A DNA stretch of 64,000 bases, from contig CM060733.1 in assembly GCA_030704615.1 (NCBI GenBank), positions 20,894,001 through 20,958,000 of the forward strand, in the 5' to 3' direction. Within the stretch, counting starts at the first letter, position 1; every line of letters begins with the position of its first letter. The translations under genes and the position numbers were made by a program. Shown here in pieces: positions 58,318 through 64,000 of the stretch. The stretch comes from Takakia lepidozioides (lineage: Eukaryota; Streptophyta; Takakiopsida; Takakiales; Takakiaceae). The notes beneath the pieces are model-generated. The model saw nothing but the letters and a program-made list of their open reading frames with translations, did not search any database and was not told the DNA's origin.

Positions 58318-60718
58318 GGTGCTGTGCAAGTATTTCATGCATGGTGCATGCCTAAAAGGAGACGACTGCTTGTTTTCTCACAGCTGGAGCGACCAGGCCA
58401 GCAATGTATGAGACTTAAAGGATTGATCATTGAGGGTTCTTGTTCAGCAGTCTGTTGTATAGATTCATAGTTATGCATGATTGGGTTTGGTTTTATGAAT
58501 TTCCAGGGTACCTGAGATCGTTGGATCAAATGCTTGCAGACTTCTCTTCATGTCTAAATCAATTCTTCACATTAGACCTATTTCTGTGTCCAAGAGGCTT
58601 ATCTACTGGCATTTGATTAGGGCTCCATCTATCTTTGCCAAGAGAAATGGCAATCATAGACACAGGCACCTGGGCAGCATGTTGCTGTTTCCGCTCATGG
58701 AGTACAAGTTAGATTTGTAATACATCATAGGATCAGCTCTCTGCAGGTTGCAATATCAGGTGCTTGTGGTTATTGTGGTAGGGTTCTCATACAAGAGTGG
58801 CTCATGATTGGAGGTTGCCTCTTAGTCTGAATTTGCCAGTTAAGGAAATCCATACAGCCGCTGATGTTCATGGCATTAGGTGAACATGTATCTAGCTCAT
58901 ATACAACCATACGTTTGGGGTTGGTGTAACTGCAGATATGCACATTCTACCAGCGTGGTATTTGCTCTTTTGGCAGCCGATGCAGGTATGACCATGTGAA
59001 GATGTCGCGCCCACTCCCCGAGTATGTCCCACCCACTTTGTCGAGGGCCTTGCCTGCAGCTGATCTGCCACCACCGGAGGCAAGCACAACTGCAGCCAGC
59101 TTAAGCCAGCCAACCCCACTTACCTTACTATGTGCATGGCAGGATTCAGGCTCCAGTCAGCATATGACAGTTTCACCATCAGAGGGTGAGCATGTTGAGA
59201 GACCTGCTGGTGACCTTGCTGAGCGGCCAATTTGTGCGTTTGCAGCCGCTGGTGTGTGCCTTCGTGGCAACGATTGTTCCCAGCTACATGGTGATATGTG
59301 CTCGACCTGTGGCAAGCTCTGTCTGCATCCCTTCCGGCCGGCTGAAGCAGAAGAGCACAAACGCCAGTGTGAACACAATCAGAAGAAGCTGGAAGCTCTT
59401 CGCAATAGTCAGGAGATTGAGTGTTGTGTGTGTCTAGAACGAGTGCTTTCCAAGCCCACAGTTGCAGGGCGTAAGTTTGGTTTGATGGCAGGGTGTGACC
59501 ACCCTTTCTGCATCGGTTGTATTCGAGGGTGGCGCAGTGGATCTCATGCACCAGGCATGGACTTGGACACAGTGGTGCGTGCCTGCCCTGTGTGCCGCGT
59601 GTCTTCACACTTTGTCGTCCCTAGTGTAGTCTGGTATTCCAGTTCTGCAGAAAAGGAGGAGATTATCAACGGCTACAAGAATAAGCTGAGGTTTGTGGGT
59701 CTTGAAACTGGCTTGAAACACACTGCGATTTCTTCTGCGCGGTTGACCATATGAACTTTCACTTAAATGTTTGAAGCAGTGTGTATTGCACAAAGGTTTA
59801 GTTTCTTTTGGAGAAGCAATGTGTGATAACTTTTTACTCTAGTGTTCTGTCATGAATTACCGGTCCTCACGGGTAGCTTATTGTAGACCTACTGAGTGTG
59901 GAGTTGTGCATGCAGCAATATTGACTGCAGGTATTTTGACTATGGGAATGGTGCCTGTCCATTTGGGACAAGCTGCTTCTATAAAGTATGTTGTCACCTT
60001 TGACTCTTGTGCACATTAGTAGCCATATGGCACAGCTTGGAAAGTCCATGAATATGTAGATATTGGCATAGTTGGTTCAAGTCTTTTTTCTTTTGTTCGG
60101 ATTTTGTAAATCTTGTCTCTAGCTGGGTTTCACTGATTCATGGGGATTAATTGGCTGCACAAGCTAGTAAAAGTTAGTCCAAAAATGGAGATAGAAACTG
60201 TCTGGTACTGGTGGGTCCTTTGATGATTTGTTGAAATGTTCCACTGGACTCAGTGCTCTTCCCAAATGTGCTTGTGCTTTTGGGCCAATTTTTCATGGTT
60301 GTGGGTGCTAGACGTAGGTCACATCGGCTTTTGATAGTAGTTATAATAGTGGGTTTCTGTGTTTCAATTATGCACTATTGATCCTTGCATTTTTTGGTAT
60401 ATGCAGCATGGATATAAAGATGGCAGGCTAGAGGAGGTAAAGCTGCGTCACCTTGGTGCCGCAGATGGCAATACAGTTATCGCCAAGAATGTTCGGTGTG
60501 TGTCCTTCATTGATCTTGAGATGGTACATTTTCAAATGGAATGCTTTGTAAATGGTTGATCACTGCTAACTGTAAAGTATACAGCAATTATGGCTTGTTT
60601 ATCTGGACATTGTTCAGAAGCTGCCTGACCTCTTGTGTACTGTGTGGAGGGCTGCAGGTTATCTGACTTTTTGGCCAGGTTGAATGTGGGAACCGATGTC
60701 AGTGGCAGAAGTGGATAA
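58318..60718 (+). CDS. MKRN: Makorin-type CCCH/RING E3 ubiquitin ligase (5' exon missing)
   Basis: Exons 58318-58405, 58936-59690, 59916-59985, 60407-60495 and 60658-60718 join in phase to about 354 residues. Zinc fingers in order: [19 protein letters not shown] (exon A), [19 protein letters not shown] and [19 protein letters not shown] (exon B), a Cys-rich makorin segment, a C3HC4 RING ([26 protein letters not shown]), then [20 protein letters not shown] joined to H (exons C and D). [17 protein letters not shown] and [11 protein letters not shown] end the protein, as in other plant makorins. Exon A begins in phase 2, so a short first coding exon must lie upstream; it was not found. Makorins are ubiquitin ligases with RNA-binding fingers; the targets here are unknown. 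Confidence 0.88.
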
Positions 60719-62940
60719 ATATGGGCACCTGTACATAGGTAGGTCCGGGTGTGACTTTGAAGAAGGATGTGTTTTTCGTAGCTTAGTACAATGAAGAGTC
60801 TACAACAGTTCTGATTTCTTCTTCAAGTGACCAAGCGAGATACTGTTTGCAAAAGAAAAGAAAAGTGGACATAATTTAAGCCCTGATTGGCTACTGTCTT
60901 CCGTTTGGAAGGTGGACACCTTAAGGTGTTCTCCTTTATGGGGTTGGCTGGAATGGGTGACATCCGAGAGAGAATTTACTTACAAGACATTGTTTGCTGT
61001 AGCCTTGTGGCCATAGACCACGCGCCCAGTGCGGAACAAAAGGGAACAGACACTACCTATGCGAGTGGGACATGCCTTGATATAAACCAGTAGTTTGGGC
61101 GTTCTAGATTTCCTCTAGAAAGCCCTTCACATAAGCATCAATATTCTGCTGTGTTGATCTGCCCAACAATTAGACTCCAACAGGGCCGGGGCTTTAAGCT
61201 CAGCCTCAAGATTTTCAAAGTTGGTGAACAGAAGAATGTCTTGATGTCTATATCTTGATGATCCTGAAGAGGGTCGCCTGATGAGAGTACCCCAGATATT
61301 GTATCGGAAAATGGATATTGTCTTCAGGCTGCCGACACATCAGGCATTTACAATATCTCCCTTTCCTCTCTGTATCTGTTTACTGTTCAAAGGTAGGCTC
61401 CCCGCCCTGAGATAAAAATTCGGTCTAGTGCAGAGGGTAGCCCTTCAAATCATCCTTAAGGTCCTCACCAATGTCACAGACTGGACACAAGTTCAGGGAA
61501 GTTGTTGCCTGACTTATTATTCGGACATTGTCTTTCCAACATGGCCTTAGATACTTCAGCCTCCAAGTCAGCTTCAATTAGACACTTCTCTTAGTGAGCT
61601 AGGGTACTGCTCCTGGTCTGGGATGTTCTCTATGGTGACATCTAAAATGAATCTATGTGACAACTTGCAAGGCAGCCTTGTGTCCTAACCTGTGGGCCAT
61701 CTGTTGGATGCTTTTTGTTTGGAAATGGAGGTGCAGAACTGAAGATGCGGAAACTTCCAAGGAACCCCTTAGTCTCTAAGGGCACTATGGGATATTGTGT
61801 GGTAATTAGTTTGCAAAGTGCAACATATGCAAGCTTGGCCAGCATTTTGGGTGATACGAAAATTTCCTTCAAAGGTATGAAAAATTATCATGATAAGTAC
61901 ATCACTAGATGTTTTTGCTATGGCCTCTGTTCTATGTTGTGGGATTTTTTGGTTGTATGTTGCATTGTTGTAAAATGTGAATTAGTATTCAGTCATAAGA
62001 ATATACTGGTCCTTTGAATGGTACTCTTGGCACCCCTTCCATCAGTCTGGTGCAACATCTTAGAAGAGATGCACAGGAGGGCATTCATTGTCATGGAATT
62101 TTGTGTTATCTACTACTTGATCAGGTAATCTTGGTGGTTAAATTACACTGATATTAGCATTGTGGTTTTTGCTTGCAGAGTATATAGATGTCCATATGTG
62201 GATGTCCATACACCAGCATGTATGCCCTGTGCATGTATTCTCTGGTGGCTTGGCTTTCAATCTATTAGGGTGCAAACAAGATGTGGTTTTTGTTTGAGAG
62301 CTCTAATGTAAAGGCTTGAAAAACCCAATTGAAGCTGTGGCCAAATCAGTCTCTGCATTTCAAATGTTGCTTGCCTGAGCCCCTATTATCTTGGGGCTCT
62401 TTTCTGTCAATAAATTGTCTACCAATAACGTCACGATCTCATTCTTGATGACTTGGGTTGTTGGTTGGGGGGGGGAGACAAAGCCATCAAAATCATTTGG
62501 TCAAGATTTGGTCCACTACATTTCTTGGAGGCTGCAATATGGGCTCTTTTTCATTGTACAGACTCCAAATATCTATCATAATGTGTGGGTCAAGGTAATG
62601 TTTAATTGGCATTCCTGAGCGAATTGATCTTCTATGAGACATTCTTCAAATCATGTTTATAAGTATATGTGAGCCAAGGGTTGGGAGGGTGTGATTCATG
62701 CCCTATAATCTCTTAGCCCTAGAAACAACTTTCTCATTATCTTTCTGTCAGAGTTCATTCCTGCACCCCTAACTAAGCGTGCATCGCGAGGAAGAGAGAA
62801 CCTTATCCACGCACAAAATGATCCACGCACAAAATGAGGCTTCACAGGCTTGATTTGTGAGCGGTGGTTCACAAGTGTCTCCTTAAAAAAGGGGGGAAGA
62901 AAGGCCTTTAATTATTCGAAACCATTAGGAGCTCCACCCT
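60719..62940. other. Region downstream of the makorin gene
   Basis: The first part is probably 3' UTR. The frame at 61715-62017 (100 codons) has no recognised domain. I see no gene or repeat. Confidence 0.35.
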
Positions 62941-62949
62941 ATAGGCTAT

Positions 62950-63400
62950 GGCATGTCTGGAAGGCTGCACCAAAACGTTCCCAGGCCTCACGCGCACCAT
63001 CTCTACCATGTTACATTTGGTTTACCAAAGACCAATGAGGCTACAAAGGCATGGGCTATATTTTGTGCAAATACTCCACAAAATGCAGTGGCGCTACATG
63101 TTGTCTTTAGAGCTAATTGGGCACATCAAGACTCGTATGCAGCAGTTTCGCAAGACTAGTGTGTCTGGAACAAACATCCCCCGGACTACTGGCACAACAT
63201 TTGCACAACCATCCACCACATCCCCCAAGTCCAAACGTGATATCAATTGCCGACACGTGAAAGACACCTCCAAAGCTTCATGACTCCTCTGATCTTTTCT
63301 GCTACTTAGTAGGCCTTAGGCTCATTGTACTTAGTTGTGGACTAGTTCTTGCCTCTTGCTTCTCATCTTGCTTATCTTGCTTTCTTGTGAATGAATGAAT
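62950..63400 (+). mobile_element. LINE 3' relic related to the element at 1000-8006
   Basis: ANTPQNAVALHVVFRANWAH and CVWNKHPPDYWHN match the corresponding C-terminal blocks of the first LINE (AVAIHANFQATWGK, CIWTEQPPQCWQD near 7410-7520). The coding part carries a stop, and a 3' region ends near 63400 with a (GAAT)n run in place of a long A tail. Confidence 0.55.
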
Positions 63401-63493
63401 GAACACACAATGAAGAAAAAAACTAAAACTCAAATTTGCTTGAAGTTGTGAACACTAGTAAACTGAAACACAACCGTTGAGGTATTGGCCTGT

Positions 63494-63578
63494 GGGGCTT
63501 GGGCTCTGCCCCTGTAATGTCTCCGAGGGGGGGAAAATGGGTTTATTTTCCCCCCCTCAAGCCCCAAATTCTGGGGCT
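63494..63578. repeat. G/C-run hairpin
   Basis: A perfect 14-bp inverted repeat (GAGGGGGGGAAAAT at 63525-63538, its complement at 63545-63558) encloses a six-base loop. Outside it GGGGCTTG (63494-63501) can pair with CAAGCCCC (63558-63565), and GCCCC/GGGGC forms a smaller hairpin at 63562-63578. Confidence 0.75.
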
Positions 63579-64000
63579 GCTGTTTCCTTGGGGAAAAAAA
63601 AACTGTAAAAGAGAAGAGTCGTTGCTGTGTGTCATCAAAGTCACGAGAGCACCGACCACATGGAGTACAGATCATCCGCGTCACGATGGGGGAGGGGGGG
63701 ATGTGTGAGGCAGGTGTCTTTCAGTGGAGGGCCACGCTGAGGCGTCGGTGGTGATGTGAATGCTCGAAATCAGAAGAGGATATGTGGAACAGATGCTGTT
63801 TCTAATTCCAGCACGCACCAACATGTTTGCTTTGCGAAATCACGAAAATGAAGGTGCCTCTGCATGCGATGAATGGTGAGGTTACATTGCGTGGCGCCCT
63901 GCCACAGTCTGCACTCGGACACATGTTGCCATCTCATGGTTGCACGGGCTTCTGCTTGCCAAGTTTCGAGATCGGAGTGGGCAGGATAGTTCAGCGATAT

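Noticed and set aside
1-64000. CRISPR arrays, bacterial operons or prophage
   Set aside because: No spaced short repeats of that kind, and the gene content and introns are plant nuclear.

Overview
The window is nuclear DNA of a land plant. It has spliced genes with GT-AG introns, a plastid phosphoglucan water dikinase (PWD), a DYW-type PPR locus, plant L1-type LINEs and a miniature LTR element. A soluble-adenylyl-cyclase-like gene, a repetitive PPR and repeat-filled introns fit a seed-free lineage (moss, lycophyte or fern grade). The lineage is inference and I cannot name a species.

Layout. About 1000-8006 (+) is a decayed L1-type LINE. 8031-13201 (-) is an array of two intact heavy-metal-associated (HMA) domain genes and one broken copy. 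15971-39661 (-) is one 23.7-kb gene for a protein of about 2,070 residues related to ADCY10: cyclase C1, cyclase C2, AAA ATPase, TPR. A response-regulator receiver domain is nested inside the C1 fold. I rebuilt it from 30 exons whose phases match; one small exon (receiver strand beta-4) was not found. Its introns hold a complete 366-bp TRIM element with a tRNA-like sequence in each LTR, and several fragments of a second LINE family that ends in a hairpin plus (ATTTC)n. The gene is divergent from an intronless PWD gene (40835-44401, +), and the shared promoter region has a 336-bp tandem duplication.

Further right are satellite-like repeats, SF3B6 (46781-47155, +), another tandem repeat, a DYW PPR pseudogene (49429-51882, +), an orphan exon like a dipeptide epimerase (52745-52851, -), ELP5 in eight exons (53152-56876, -), a makorin E3 ligase (58318-60718, +, first coding exon not found) and a LINE relic near the right edge.

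The genes look like unrelated neighbours, not a pathway. The most unusual items are the nested-receiver cyclase and the TRIM with Pol III-type boxes in its LTRs. Exon borders were read by eye from splice consensus, phase and protein similarity; no alignment or transcript data were available.
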